A stretch of 64,000 nucleotides of DNA, taken from positions 8,370,001 through 8,434,000 of the forward strand of contig JAVHKY010000029.1 of NCBI GenBank assembly GCA_035079385.1, read 5' to 3'. The DNA is from Aspidiotus rigidus (taxonomy: Eukaryota > Arthropoda > Insecta > Hemiptera > Diaspididae). The notes beneath the pieces are model-generated. The model did not search any database, was not told where the DNA came from, and saw only the letters and a list, made by a program, of their open reading frames with translations. Shown one piece after another: positions 31,943 through 42,801 of the stretch (position 1 is the stretch's first letter; the number at the start of each line of letters is the position of its first letter). Made by a program: the position numbers and the translations under genes.

Positions 31943-32072
31943 GCTTTTGACTAATGTTAGAATCCTGCTCAGAAACGTCAACAACTGAGCCAGGGTGTGC
32001 GGCTGATTCTTGAAAACCACCGTGTAGAAAAATGAGCGCAAACAACGCCACAAAACTTTTCCACGACTTCAT
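31943..32072 (-). CDS. signal-peptide exon of an IPK-like gene, locus E
   Basis: Start ATG at 32,072. MKSWKSFVALFALIFLHGG, then FQESAAHPG, has the basic start, hydrophobic core and small-residue cleavage region of a secretory signal peptide. Donor GTACGT in phase 1, which fits the next exon (31,849). A secretory leader on an inositol-phosphate-kinase fold is unusual. The gene at 43.4 kb has an independent-looking leader in the same position. Confidence 0.65.
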
Positions 32073-32239
32073 ATCGTTAGAGTTACACTGTTCTAAAAAT
32101 GAATGACGATTATAGTTAAACACAGTCCTAGACCCACTTTCACAACTTACACTCACTCGAGTTCTCCCTATTGTTTGTACCAATGCTGTTTGAACAGGAG
32201 CGCGATAAAAAAACAGAAAAGTCTTGTTCAATCATACAA

Positions 32240-32870
32240 AGAGCGTTTCTAGTCAAAACAATTGTGAGATGATAGATTTATGGTTTCTACAGACAAATTA
32301 TTTCAACATTACTTACCAAATAATATTAACAACGTTATCAATTAGTGATGTTTAAAACTCCTCACTTCTCTTTTTTCGCTCTCCTCCTTTGAGGAAACCA
32401 GATTACTTCAGTAGATGGAAGATACTGCCTCTATCGGCGCATTCGGTCCACCGGGAATGTTCCCTGTATTCCTAGGCAGCACGTCCAATACAAACATTAA
32501 AAAAAAGCATACTTCTTATCCATCCGCTCGAAACATTCAGCATTAGTTCAGAATTCAACTCGAATGTCAGACGGTTTTCACTATCATAGATTTTATCACT
32601 CGTATTTGCAGCAAATTTTCTAAATTTCTCGAGAGAAAAGCTTCAGAGATCCAGGACCTGAAAATTGAGGGCGTTCTCTTCAACCCCTTTTGTGGATTAA
32701 AAGAACTTTCTCGGAGTTTTTCACAAATTCTACGGTCGATTGTACACAGAAATCCGGCTTGCCAATATTTTCTTCGTAGACGTCGATTTTCCTCCTGAAT
32801 TTTGGAGGTTCGAAGTCCCCTAAATTCGAATCAATGCGTTTTTTAATTTTACGGTCATCCATCATAGAGC
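32240..32870. other. no gene seen
   Basis: Upstream of locus E. A 61-codon minus-strand frame (32,680-32,865) overlaps the 5' end of the Penelope element and has no recognisable similarity. I do not call it. Confidence 0.45.
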
Positions 32871-32879
32871 ATTACGTTT

Positions 32880-34607
32880 TTGTTCAGAAAGTTCAGAACC
32901 CAACGGGTATCTTATTCGTCTCATATTTGGTTCCTTCGTAAATGCCTCCAACTCGATCTGAGGCCAAATTTTGTGAAATTTCAATTTTATTCCGATAGTG
33001 CTTTAACCACCAAGAAATTGGAAAACTTCATGACAAGGAAATGGATTCGTACTGAGTTGAGGAGGTGGCATAGTTTACTCAACGTTACCACCAGACTCAA
33101 CCTCCTTGTGCACTCGCGGCTGTCTAGCCTACTCCACCACGGTGAGTTCGTTCCATTTATTCATTCCATAAATGAGGATTGTCGTGAATTTGAGTTGAAA
33201 CTAAAAGAAAAGAAAAATCGGAAGCTTACTTCCCTCCTAAGTTCTAAGATGAGGGATGACGAATTAGATCTAGGTGACGATGGAATTATCCAACAGTTTC
33301 AGCCCCGTGTCATAAATCATAGTAACACGGAGTTCAACCGTGATGAGATGACACTTTTGGAGAAGGGATTGAAGTTCGGGCTCCCCCCTCTAAAAAATCA
33401 GGAGACGTTGGCAAATGTTGTAGCTGATTTAGCTATAAAAATCGGCCCTGGTGTAAATACCCAGAAAAAATGTGCGGAAATTGTTCGTAACACCCCCCTC
33501 CCTCGCATAAGTGAAGCAGGGAGTGAATTGATAGTGGGTCTGAGGAGGAAGATTAAGGAGGAAGAGCTAGTTATTACCAAAGCTGACAAAGGGAATGCCG
33601 TCGTAGTGATGAATAAGGCTTCCTACGTCTCTAAGGTTTACGAGGTACTTGGCCAATGTGGGGCTAAGGAGGCCCCCCTCTTTGATTTTCCAAAATTCGT
33701 TAAAGAGGCTAGGAAACTTATTAATGGTAGTGAGGTAATCATTAAGAGCCCATCTCTAAAGAAAGCTATCTTGGAGCCGAATCCCGTTCCTCCCCTCCTT
33801 TACGGGTTGCCGAAGGTACACAAAGAAAATGTGCCGATGCGGCCGGTTGTTTCGTTTGTTTCCTCCCCTACATACTCCCTCGCTAAGTTCCTCGATGGAT
33901 GGTTCAAAGCTCGTGTGGAGTTTGAGTCTCCCTATTCAGTAAAGAATTCGAGCGTCCTGGCTGAAAAATTGAAGGACACAATCCTTCCTCCGGGTTCAAT
34001 TCTGTGCTCGTTTGATGTCGTTGGGCTTTTTCCTAACATTCCCAAGGCTACCACTATGCAACAAATAGGCAAACTGCTCGTAGAATGTGGTACTCCTCAT
34101 AATGAATTTGGCGAATTTTTCGACCTTTTGAACGCCTGTTGGTCACCTAATTTTTGTAAGTTTGATGATAAATATTTCGAGTTCCCTGCGGAGGTAGGGA
34201 TCCCTATTGGTTCCCCCTTAGGCTCTCTTATTTCGGAGGTCTTTATGTCTAAATTTGAGGTTGACCTGTTTTCCTCGGGCCGGGTGTTTTTGAATCACGT
34301 TTTCTATTGGCATAGGTACGTGGATGACATATTGTGTGCGTGGACCGGTCCCGCGGAGCTCCTTAGTGAGTTTTTCGCTTATTTAAATAGTTTATATCCG
34401 TCCATCAAGTTCACTCTTGAAGTTGGCGGCTTATCAATAAATTTTTTGGACTTAACCATATCCGTCATTGACGGTGTCCATGATTTCGGTATTTACCGGA
34501 AAAGTACTTCGACCGATATTACTATCCACGGGTCGTCTTTCGTACCTTTTGCCCATAAAGTTGCCACATTTAATAGTTTAATACATCGCCTGACTCAGAT
34601 CCCTTGA
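32880..34607 (+). CDS. Penelope-type reverse transcriptase ORF, best preserved copy
   Basis: 575 codons. Basic/coiled N-terminal part (FELKLKEKKNRKLTSLLSS), then LEKGLKFGLPP and VITKADKGNAVVVMNK (about residue 230), LLYGLPKVHKENVPMRPVVS, FDVVGLFPNIPKATTMQQIG (first catalytic Asp), PIGSPLGSLISEVFM, RYVDDILCAWTG (YVDD catalytic pair intact, about residue 479), LSINFLDLTIS and IYRKSTSTDITIHGSSF. The RT core is complete. It ends by a frameshift at TGA 34,605-34,607. The GIY-YIG nuclease follows at 34,860-35,207. Acts in the nucleus by target-primed copying in this class. Confidence 0.9.
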   Translation: MFRKFRTQRVSYSSHIWFLRKCLQLDLRPNFVKFQFYSDSALTTKKLENFMTRKWIRTELRRWHSLLNVTTRLNLLVHSRLSSLLHHGEFVPFIHSINEDCREFELKLKEKKNRKLTSLLSSKMRDDELDLGDDGIIQQFQPRVINHSNTEFNRDEMTLLEKGLKFGLPPLKNQETLANVVADLAIKIGPGVNTQKKCAEIVRNTPLPRISEAGSELIVGLRRKIKEEELVITKADKGNAVVVMNKASYVSKVYEVLGQCGAKEAPLFDFPKFVKEARKLINGSEVIIKSPSLKKAILEPNPVPPLLYGLPKVHKENVPMRPVVSFVSSPTYSLAKFLDGWFKARVEFESPYSVKNSSVLAEKLKDTILPPGSILCSFDVVGLFPNIPKATTMQQIGKLLVECGTPHNEFGEFFDLLNACWSPNFCKFDDKYFEFPAEVGIPIGSPLGSLISEVFMSKFEVDLFSSGRVFLNHVFYWHRYVDDILCAWTGPAELLSEFFAYLNSLYPSIKFTLEVGGLSINFLDLTISVIDGVHDFGIYRKSTSTDITIHGSSFVPFAHKVATFNSLIHRLTQIP

Positions 34608-35207
34608 GGGAGGTAGCGTTTAATAAGGAACTCGTGACGATAAAGCACTTGGCTAGCGTGAATCAGGTCAAAGTGGACATTGACCTCATGGTCCGTAGGA
34701 GACTTACAAGAAAAAGTCTCGACTCAACTACCTCCCTCCCCCGCCAGTTGCATCTTGATAGGCGTAAACGGTGGATTAGGATGCGTTTTTGGGGAAGTTT
34801 TCTTCGGAGGTGAGCCGTGTCCTCCGTCCCTTTGGTTTCCGACCGGCGTTTTATACTGTAGTACCAATACGGTGAAGAGCCTCTTGGTCAAGTTAAAGGA
34901 TCCGATTCCGATGGCCGAGAGGGAGGGTGTTTATAGGGTGGCCTGTGGTGATTGCCCGAGTGTGTACATAGGGATGACTAGCCGTCAATTCAAAATTAGA
35001 GTTGATGAACATAGAAAAGCATGGGAAAAAAGAAAAGTAGGGGAGTCGGCGTTTGCTGACCACTTAATCGAATGCGGTCATAGCCTCAAAGAGGGATCTG
35101 AAGTTCTCCTCCACAGGGAAAAATCTTATTTTAGGCGCTTAGCTTTAGAAGAAATTGAAATTCATCGTCACCGAAATATTAAAGACATTACCGTGGTGAA
35201 CAGGTAA
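34604..35207 (+). pseudogene. Penelope linker and GIY-YIG endonuclease, frame-broken
   Basis: The linker (LREVAFNKELVTIKHLASVN) continues in a second frame from 34,604. Around 34,810-34,860 the family reading (SRVLRPFGFRPAFYTV) lies in the third frame. From about 34,870 the original RT frame returns with TVKSLLVKLKDPIP, then GVYRV and SVYIGMTSRQFKIRVDEH, the GIY-YIG core with its catalytic Arg, and SAFADHLIECGH. Three shifts therefore separate two otherwise intact domains. Inactive but young. Confidence 0.8.
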
Positions 35208-35651
35208 GTACATTCCTGAGGAGGGATTGATTGAATCAGTCTATGAGAATGATTCACATTTCGATGACTCGCTGGTTCAGTCATGACCTCCTCGTTCGTT
35301 GTTACTTGTTCTCGTTGGTGTTGGGTTCAGTCGCTTTCTATACCGTGAGAATGACTGTTTAGTCGAAAGCGCTCGGTTTGTTTATATTATTGTGCGGTTC
35401 TTGTATTTGTTTTGTTACTCTCTGTGAGTATAATTCTCTCCCCTAAATTCCTTTAGAGCGTCCAAAGAATTTTCTTTGTATTCTTTTCACATTCTACGGT
35501 CACATAAATGTCACTATTATGTACAGAGCTATCGGTTATAATTAAAATACGTATAGGAATGACCTGTAAATCTGTGTGCATTGAAGCCACTAAGACTCCC
35601 AATTACTTGGCCTATTTCTACAAAATAATTTATTTCAATAACTAGCGTCAA
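35208..35651. other. 3' flank of the Penelope element, no gene seen
   Basis: Positions 35,208-35,400 probably still belong to the element. No clear end or target duplication was found. Confidence 0.4.
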
Positions 35652-35968
35652 TCAATTTTCATGAAAAGTAGTCACGTTTTGAAAGGCTTCGATCAGTTTT
35701 TTCAGACCGGTCGCGTAGTTTTCGTCCTTGTCCTTGATCAACTCCTCATTTGGGACCGCGTGAGAAAAGTCGATCATCTTCACTCGAACCTCTGGATCTT
35801 TACCAGTCACCAATGTTTCAGCGTCGTAAACGAACAGAATAGAACTTCCGTAAAACTTGTAACTTATTGGTTGTTCGAACCAGGAGTTTATTTCTTTCAG
35901 TCTATTCAGAATTTTGTCAACCAACCCGGATTCCGTTCCCAGCTTTCCGTTCACGTAGTTGTATAATA
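35652..35968 (-). CDS. IPK-like kinase C-lobe exon, locus F
   Basis: Acceptor ACCTTGCAG. It reads LYNYVNGKLGTESGLVDKIL, YKFYGSSILFVYDAETLV, VRVKMIDFSHAVPNEE, and DENYATGLKKLIEAFQNV to the stop. All the usual C-lobe motifs are present: the SSIL box, the metal-binding Asp in IDFSH, and the G-L-x-x-L-I helix. It is much shorter than human IPMK between SSIL and IDF, with no nuclear-localisation-like loop. Best preserved kinase of the window together with locus G. Confidence 0.85.
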
Positions 35969-36058
35969 CTGCAAGGTATATAAATCATTTATCAATGAAA
36001 CTTTGAAATATTAATACAAAAAATGAATTAGAAAATTATTACACGTATGAGTAAATAC

Positions 36059-36194
36059 CTTTCACTGCATCGTCGGGCTTCATCCTATAACTAAATTCTT
36101 TGCCTTCTTTCACCCATTTTTCATCGGCCAAATCATAATACCGAAATCCTGGTACACTAAATTTCCACTGTTCTCTCAACTCCACACTTTTCGA
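36059..36194 (-). CDS. IPK-like kinase exon 3, locus F
   Basis: 136 nt, acceptor TTACCAG, donor G|GTATTT. It reads WKFSVPGFRYYDLADEKWVK then EGKEFSYRMKPDDAVK. Same length and phase as in units B, C and D. Confidence 0.8.
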
Positions 36195-36490
36195 CTGGTA
36201 AAAAAATTAATTGAACCAGAATTAAAAGATTATATTTTCCAAAAAGTAAAACTATAATTTTCATATGTCGTGTTTCTCTAACGTACAACTCTCCTTCTAG
36301 AAGGGAGGAAGGTCCCTCAAAATTTGCCGAAGTCCCTAATGTAGGCCCGGGTCTTTCAAGTTAAGGCCTCTCCTGCCACTATATCTCGGTCAATCGGGAT
36401 CAAGGGCGTGAAGTCCAAGCTTCTAAGCTAAGATAATTGAGCATTTTGCTTTCCGATTTTTAATGTAGAAAGAAGAAATAACAGACTCAC

Positions 36491-36615
36491 CATTCTTTCT
36501 TCCTTCTTTGCCTTCGATGCTGTGGGCTCCCAAGTTTGCTCTCCAATTTTCACATCGAGGATACTTGGGGTCTTGAAACCCTCAGTCAAGTCTTCCAGAC
36601 GTAAGAATTCGGCAA
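36491..36615 (-). CDS. IPK-like kinase catalytic exon, locus F
   Basis: 125 nt, acceptor AATACAG, donor ATG|GTGAGT. Reads VAEFLRLEDLTEGFKTPSIL, then DVKIGEQTWEPTASKAKKEE. The motif is PSILDVKIG. The following TWEPxAS.xK matches the substrate-side region of IPMK-type enzymes. Confidence 0.85.
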
Positions 36616-36792
36616 CTGTATTTGTCAAAAGGAACAAAAGCTATATAATATCTTATCAGTTTTATCAACTTCAAAAAAAACGATGATAGTTCCCTTGAAG
36701 CCTCTAATCCATAACACCTTCTAACAAGAGTACAATTTGAGTTTCACCATGAAAGGAGCAATCACTATTTCCATGTAGGTATTTCAACTCAC

Positions 36793-36930
36793 CTCCATCA
36801 TACTTCGGGGTGAATTGTTTCAATTCCAACAATTCAGAATCTTGAGTGTTTCTCAAAACTTCATAAAATTCAGTTTCCTTCAAATCCAGTTCTGGCTTCA
36901 AGACATAGCCTTTCGGATCTTTCATCATAC
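36793..36930 (-). CDS. IPK-like kinase N-lobe exon, locus F
   Basis: 138 nt, donor G|GTGAGT. Reads MMKDPKGYVLKPELDLKETE then FYEVLRNTQDSELLELKQFT and PKYDG. LKP carries the lysine position expected to contact ATP. Phase 1 at both ends. Confidence 0.8.
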
Positions 36931-37005
36931 CTTGAAAAAAAGTAGCTCAAGTTTTATTCCTGGGCGAAAATCATGTTAGAAAAATTCTCTTTAAATCTTT
37001 ATTAC

Positions 37006-37056
37006 CTGGGTGACCGCCCAACTGATGGCTGTGAGTCGCTTTTTTTTCGGTTTTCT
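37006..37056 (-). CDS. IPK-like small exon with the GGH motif, locus F
   Basis: 51 nt, acceptor AAATTAG, donor CAG|GTAATA. Reads KTEKKATHSHQLGGHP. SHQLGGH corresponds to the family's N-terminal SHQVAGH. No upstream signal-peptide exon is seen before the LINE relic at 37.2-38.0 kb. It may have been lost through that insertion, leaving locus F 5'-incomplete. Confidence 0.65.
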
Positions 37057-37199
37057 CTAATTTGGTAAATCAAGAAAAATATGAGAAAGAACTCTATTAC
37101 CTATTTTATTTGGGCGTAAGTCAAACATGTGAAATACTGGGAAAATAAATTTTATTCTTGTACGTCATGCATGTTTGGTACTTTTTTCTGTAAAGTAAG

Positions 37200-38030
37200 T
37201 TTAGTAAAAAGTTCAATTTCTTGGTTTTCAAGACTTCATGGGGGACCCGCGATCTGTTCTATTGGGAGTTGGGGGAAAATATTCTCAGAAAACGTCCAGA
37301 CGTATCCATGTTGGAGTTTTGTGACGTCATTATTTCCGGGAAAATGTTCAGGGACTTGGAAATCTTCCAATCACCGAAAATAATGGGTAAGACGGCACGG
37401 TCTATTCTCAGACTAGTCGGAAAAAGCAGTTTGAAGTAGACCTAAAGCTTGGAGATTTGTGATAGACCGGAGCTTATTGAAGGATAAGGAGAGTCAACAA
37501 TTATACCAGGAAGAGAGGATGAGGGTGTAGTAATAGAATAAGAGGTCATACGATAGGTATGGATCAGTTATGGAACGTAAACGGCGTGACTGCTTTGCGG
37601 CAAGGTCCACTGCGTCATGTTCCTTAAGGTCGATGTATCCCGGTATCCATAGAAATAAAGAGATGACAATGCTTCGTTGAACGATAAGGTCGGTAGAATA
37701 AAGGCCTTGGATAGCAAGTAAGGTTCACAGAGAATAAGAGGAATTTGCGGACAGAATATGTGAGAAGCGGGTGAGAAGAGAGAGGTAAATGAATATTACG
37801 GAAAGTTTTGCGATAAATATAAAAGCAGAGTTTCTCATATGGAGCAAAATATGAAATGTTACCCTGAATGAAGAGTGCATATCCGGTTCTGGATCCCAAT
37901 TTGGACTCATCTATGAAGCAGTTAAGGTGGAGGGGGAGGTGATTTGTTGCTTGCGTATAAAGTTTACTATTTTGAGAATATCGAAGCGGGTGTCAGAGAT
38001 AGAGGTTAACTAGGTACAGGGGAGTCGATT
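37200..38030 (-). pseudogene. LINE relic, RNase H domain
   Basis: Minus-strand frames give DESKLGSRTGYALFIQG (about 37,920-37,870), matching the first Asp strand of LINE RNase H. Near 37,680-37,590 they give VISLFLWIPGYIDLKEHDAV then DLAAKQS, matching its WVPGHxGxxGNExADxxAK end. The frame changes between them. R1/Jockey/I-type element, dead. Confidence 0.65.
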
Positions 38031-38276
38031 AACGAAATATGTTTAGGAAGTAGGAGCCTACTTTTGTGGACGAGTGCTAGATACGTGGGATGAGATCATT
38101 TAAAAAATGGGAAGATTTGGGTATTGGGCGCTGAGGAAGCAGCGAGTGAAAGGGTACGGTAACGGAGAGGAGGAAAACCTGCCTCAGCGCATTAGTAATT
38201 AATAGTTTCGAATACGGGAAATTTTGTCCTGAACTTTTCACGTACATATGTAAATAGCATCAAATTGACAATTCTC

Positions 38277-38725
38277 TTACTCAGACTCACCAGTATCCCG
38301 ATGAATTTTACCTTGAACCTCTGAAAATAGACCAACAAATTCAGTGAGATGATTTGTCATTGATGTAAAACTACTACCTACTAACTCGAAAAGAAAATTT
38401 TGTATACCTTTCGCGTATAAATTTTCCAAATTTTCCAACAGATTTATCAATTTTTCTATGGCGTTTGCGTTGTTTTCGTCCTTAGTCTTGCTCGGTGTTG
38501 CATGAGAAAAGTCAATCAGTCGAACGCGAACCGCCGATGAATCTGCTCTTACGCGATCTCCACCTTCTAAACTCTTCGCGTCATAGGACAACAGTATTGA
38601 GCTGCCAAAAAAATTGTAGCTTTTTTGTTTTTCGAACCACGAAGCAATCTTTCGTAACTGCGTCAGAATGGCGTCTACCAAACCAGCTCGTATACCCAAT
38701 TCCCCATTTACAAGTTTATACATCG
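38277..38725 (-). CDS. IPK-like kinase C-lobe exon, locus G
   Basis: Acceptor TTTTTTTAG, phase 1. It reads MYKLVNGELGIRAGLVDAIL, YNFFGSSILLSYDAKSLE, VRVRLIDFSHATPSKTKDEN and AIEKLINLLENLENLYAK. The SSIL and IDFSH motifs are intact. The Y-x-x-G-L box is NANAIEKL here, a substitution of the usual Gly. An internal AAAG|GTATAC donor and TTTTCAG acceptor could remove the segment about 38,408-38,320. Confidence 0.8.
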
Positions 38726-38799
38726 CTAAAAAAAAATGAAAGTCGCGCGTCATTCCTTCTGTTCGGTTTTTTTAATAATAATTTCTTTTTTTACTCGAT

Positions 38800-39900
38800 T
38801 TTTCGAACGTTTAGGTATTAATTAATTAATTAATTAATTAATTTTTTTCCTAGTTTTGTGGACGTTCAGAGCCTCAAAAATGGTTTTTGTTTTTTTGATT
38901 TTTCAAACGTTTGAATTCTCAACATTATTTTTCTTTTTGATTTCCCAAACACTTGAATTCTCGAGGTTTTCTTTTGCGTTGATTGTCGAACATTCGGTTC
39001 CTCAACATCTTTTTTCTTAATGTTCCAATTTTCAGTATATTTTTATATTGATAGGAGCGAAAGTGAAAACTCGTTGAACTTTCGGATCCTCAACAAATTT
39101 ACGCTTGTCCGAGTGTTTGGACATACATTTTACTATTTTTTCACCTCAACATAATGATTCTCGACTACTTATTTTTTTTTCTTCGTTTTCCAAACGCTAG
39201 GATTTTCAATACATTTTTTCGAAATTTTTATCTTGAATTTTCGAACACTTAGATTTTCTCCCATTCTTTTTCCTCTCTTTTCCTTTGTATGGTTTTCTAA
39301 ACGTTTAAATTCTCAACATTCTTTTCCAAGAAAATACTGGGATGTCCAGCTAAAGCCAGCCAAACGTAAGCCAAAAGCTTAAGCCAATGTTGTAACCGTT
39401 TTTTGCGGAAGACAAAAGTCAGCCAATCATTAATAGGCTATTGGCTATGGCGGTGCCAGAATTATTAAAAAAAACAGTTTAAAAAAGGAGAACAATATGT
39501 TTTTTTTTTTTCAGTTTAAAACTGATTTTATGTTGAGAACGTGTTTCAAATGATTTAAACATTGTTCGAAACCTATTTTAAATAATTTAATTACGGTTTG
39601 AGACACATTTTTGTAGTTTTAATTATCATTTTAAACACGTTTCAGATGTTTTAAACACTGCTTTGAACATTTTTTTTTGTAAGTTTGCAACCCTGGAAAA
39701 ATTGTCAAAAAATTTTCATTTCTAGTGAAGCATAAGTAATAATAAAAATAAGGAAGAGAAAACGAAGTTTTAAATATTTTTTGATGAATTAAAAAAAAAA
39801 CAAGTTTAAAACAAAAAAAACGCGTTTCAAACATATTTCTATTTAAAATACAATCGTGACTTTTTTGTGTGTTTTAATCATGTTTTAAACACGTTATTTT
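38800..39900. repeat. degenerate T-rich tandem repeats in an intron of locus G
   Basis: 38,800-39,330 repeats units of about 60-70 bp with tttttcaaacgtttgaattc and ctcaac. An (aatt)n run lies at 38,818-38,842. 39,520-39,900 repeats units with ttttaaacacgtttcaaatg. No coding content. Confidence 0.6.
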
Positions 39901-39929
39901 TCCATGCAGTTCCTAAAAAATCTTGTACT

Positions 39930-40150
39930 TTTTTTTCTGCGAGATCCGGATCCGAAAAGATACCGTATTTTTTTAAACAGGGAACCTGTTTTATGGGAGG
40001 GTAATTTGAAGAAAAATGACGGGTGCCGGGTGCCGGAAGGCAAAACGTGGGACTTGGAAAAATTTCTACCTCCGGGCTACGTATGATAGGAGGGGGACTT
40101 GGAAGAAAATTTCTTCCTCTGAGCTATGTATAATAGAAGGTGGACTTTCT
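39930..40150. repeat. dispersed ~42-bp satellite, block 5
   Basis: Starts with the border word aaacagggaacctgtttt, then about three units (ctatgtataatagaaggtgg). It lies in an intron of locus G. Confidence 0.7.
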
Positions 40151-40607
40151 GTGAGATGCGGGTCCGGAAGATCCGGTGTTTTCTTTTTTATTTGGCATCT
40201 CAGCCCCGTCTATATTATCTCTAGATTCTCTTCTTTTCCAGAATTTTCTTATTTGCTCGTTTTACCTGCTGACTAATTCATCCGGACGCCATAGTATTCA
40301 TTTTCTACCTCGATGGTGAAGAATGTTTTCTTCGAAACGCGTTGGTCGTTAATTTTATTTGTAATTTTCAGGTTTCTCGTGATGTTTGTAGCCAATAAAG
40401 CACCTATCTACTTCAAGAATAATTTTTTTATTCCTTTTTTATTCCTCACTTTGGAATAGGCCTACTGATGTATGATCAAATGTTACCAATGCTATTTTCA
40501 AAAGAATCGATACATTCACTGGAAGAAATGAGCGTAAGTGACGCCACCGGTGGTAAACTTACCAACCTTGACTAAATCTACATTTTACCATCAAAGAATC
40601 ACGTTAC

Positions 40608-40749
40608 CTTCAATGCCTTCGGCAGCTTTCATTTTATTGCCAAACGCCTTTCCACCATACTTGACGAATTCTTTATTATCGCGCATATCATAATATTGGT
40701 AACCCATGATCCCAAACTGAAAACGTTCTCTCATCTCTGGGTATTTCAA
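40608..40749 (-). CDS. IPK-like kinase exon 3, locus G
   Basis: 142 nt, acceptor CGTGCAG, donor G|GTAACG. Reads FQFGIMGYQYYDMRDNKEFV then KYGGKAFGNKMKAAEGIEG. GxMGYQYYD fits the family pattern. It is six nt longer than in loci B-D and F. Confidence 0.8.
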
Positions 40750-41013
40750 CTGCACGAAAAAAAAAAAAAAATTATACTTCATATGAAAAAAATGTTTACC
40801 AGTTGATCTAGATACAGAATAATCATAAATTAGAAAAATTTTCAAAATTATCACACGAATTTATTTTCTACAACGTACCTACTTCAATCAGAGCCATCTA
40901 AGACTCGAATCAAATAAAAATTATCAACCATGAAATTCTGCGCTTGTATGAGGTCATAAGCAGTAATTTTTGGAATTGTCATCTCTACGGTCATCTCGTT
41001 TTGTTCCGATCAA

Positions 41014-41044
<31 letters not shown>

Positions 41045-41131
41045 TTTCGTTTATTTATTTTTAAGAACGATGAAGCTGTACGAGTGAGAGCAATTTGCTT
41101 CAATTCCTTAGAAAATCAAAAAATAACTCAC

Positions 41132-41256
41132 TAATTGACCAGCGATCTTTTTCTCATCCACAGTAGGTTCCCAAGTTATTTTTCCAATTTTTACATCCAT
41201 AATACAAGGATAAACGAAATCTTTGGCGATATCTTCTATACGTAAATACCGGACTT
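41132..41256 (-). CDS. IPK-like kinase catalytic exon, locus G
   Basis: 125 nt, donor TTA|GTGAGT. Reads VRYLRIEDIAKDFVYPCIMD then VKIGKITWEPTVDEKKIAGQ. PCIMDVKIG is a perfect family signature. Confidence 0.85.
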
Positions 41257-41375
41257 CTATCAACGTAAAAACAAAAATATATATTTATTATGTATAATAT
41301 CACATTTTAGTTAAAATCGGAATAACAATTCAACATGGTAATGAAATTGTGTACTCAACGTTGCACGCCATTACG

Positions 41376-41485
41376 AGTATATTGAAAGAAAAATACGGTA
41401 CAGACATGCACAAATTTTTATTACACGATCGGTTCGTAATAAAAATTTGTGCATGTCTGTACAGTATTTTTCTTTCAATATACTC
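41376..41485. repeat. 50-bp-arm hairpin in an intron
   Basis: gagtatattgaaagaaaaat (41,376 onward) pairs with its complement ending at 41,485. The loop is about 10 nt, with one mismatch seen. Transcribed with the intron it would form a long dsRNA hairpin. Confidence 0.85.
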
Positions 41486-41828
41486 AACATGGTAGGTATT
41501 TCAGAGATGAAGAGACAGATTCAAGTATAAAAATAAGTTGATATAAACATAAAAGAATGGATATTTTTTGCAACAAAAATATAAACACTAAAAAAAAAAG
41601 AAATAAGGAATAAAATCTCCACAATAATTTTCCAACCAACAAAATTTCTAATCAGTTTTCTGCTCATATTTTCCCAAATTATGACAGAGGAGGTGAAAAT
41701 TGACAAAGTAATAGTTCTTGAAAGTTGTATAAAACTTCTTAATGTTGAGCGTGGATTTATTTTTAAGATAAGATATAAAATCTGATTTCACTTGAAACGA
41801 AAGAGAAAGAATTTTCCTGCGCTTAGTA

Positions 41829-41980
41829 TTTTTCAAAGAAATTTTTGGCTTCACTACGACACTAAGTATATTATTGTTTTAATAAAGAATGCAGTCTGGA
41901 CACTGCGAAACGTCGAACTTTCTGTATTAAAACAATATTATACTTAGCGTGGTAGTAAAGCCAAATTTCTTTGAATTATT
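41829..41980. repeat. foldback repeat in an intron
   Basis: Arms of about 55 bp (aatttttggcttcactacga with its complement near 41,950-41,972) around a loop containing gcagtctggacactgcgaaa. A small MITE-like element. Confidence 0.75.
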
Positions 41981-42801
41981 GTTTCACCTACCACGGAAAA
42001 AATCTTTTCATCTTAGTATTTTTGTAGAAAAGAAAAAAAGAAGAAAAAAAAAAAGAAAACTCAAGCAGTAAATACCTAATATTTCATGTTATTCAAATTT
42101 CATGAACATATAGCTAAACAAAAACTTCTTTAATAAATTTTATGAAGCACATGCAAACTTGACCATGTCAAACTACCGTATAGGATTAAAAACGAATGCA
42201 AAGAGTGACTTGTCCGCAAAATGGTTGGCGATACAATTCGATCTTTAAAATTTTGTTCTCTAAATGCAACTCATACGGGTAGGTACTATTCAGAATCTCA
42301 TGTTCAGTCAGTATTTAGATAATTCAACACTATTTCTTGCATTTTGGTAGGATTGGATTCACCCCAAAACTCAAGATTAGATACTTTTTCAAAGTTTTTT
42401 GAAATAATAATTTGTTGCACAATCGAACTTTGTCTGGAACACGTTTTCTTCTTTTTTTCCCGGCGATTCCTAATTTTTTCTATCATCATCTGAGTATTTG
42501 TATAAAATGGGCTTCAAGAATACAAATAAATATACTTAGGCCTAAATGAGAATATTGAAGCTTTTGGCGAGGATCAAGCCAATAACATCATTCAAATAAC
42601 GAATGCATTCTTTTTATAATAGGTAATAACTTATTGTGTGCAGGGTTCGCAATTAAAGAAGCTACTTGTCAAATTTGTGCAATAACTAGAAAGTTCTGTT
42701 GGAGCACTTTGAACGAATCAAAATTATTCTCTGAGGAGATTTCAAAATCTCAAAATTACAAAATTGCTTAGGTAGGGAATGGTATTTGATCTTCAACTTA
42801 C

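Noticed and set aside
40320..40360. ttttcttcgaaacgcgttgg, hammerhead-like GAAAC with a stem
   Set aside because: The CTGATGA half is not present (ctcgatggt instead); could be a decayed Penelope end but not supportable.
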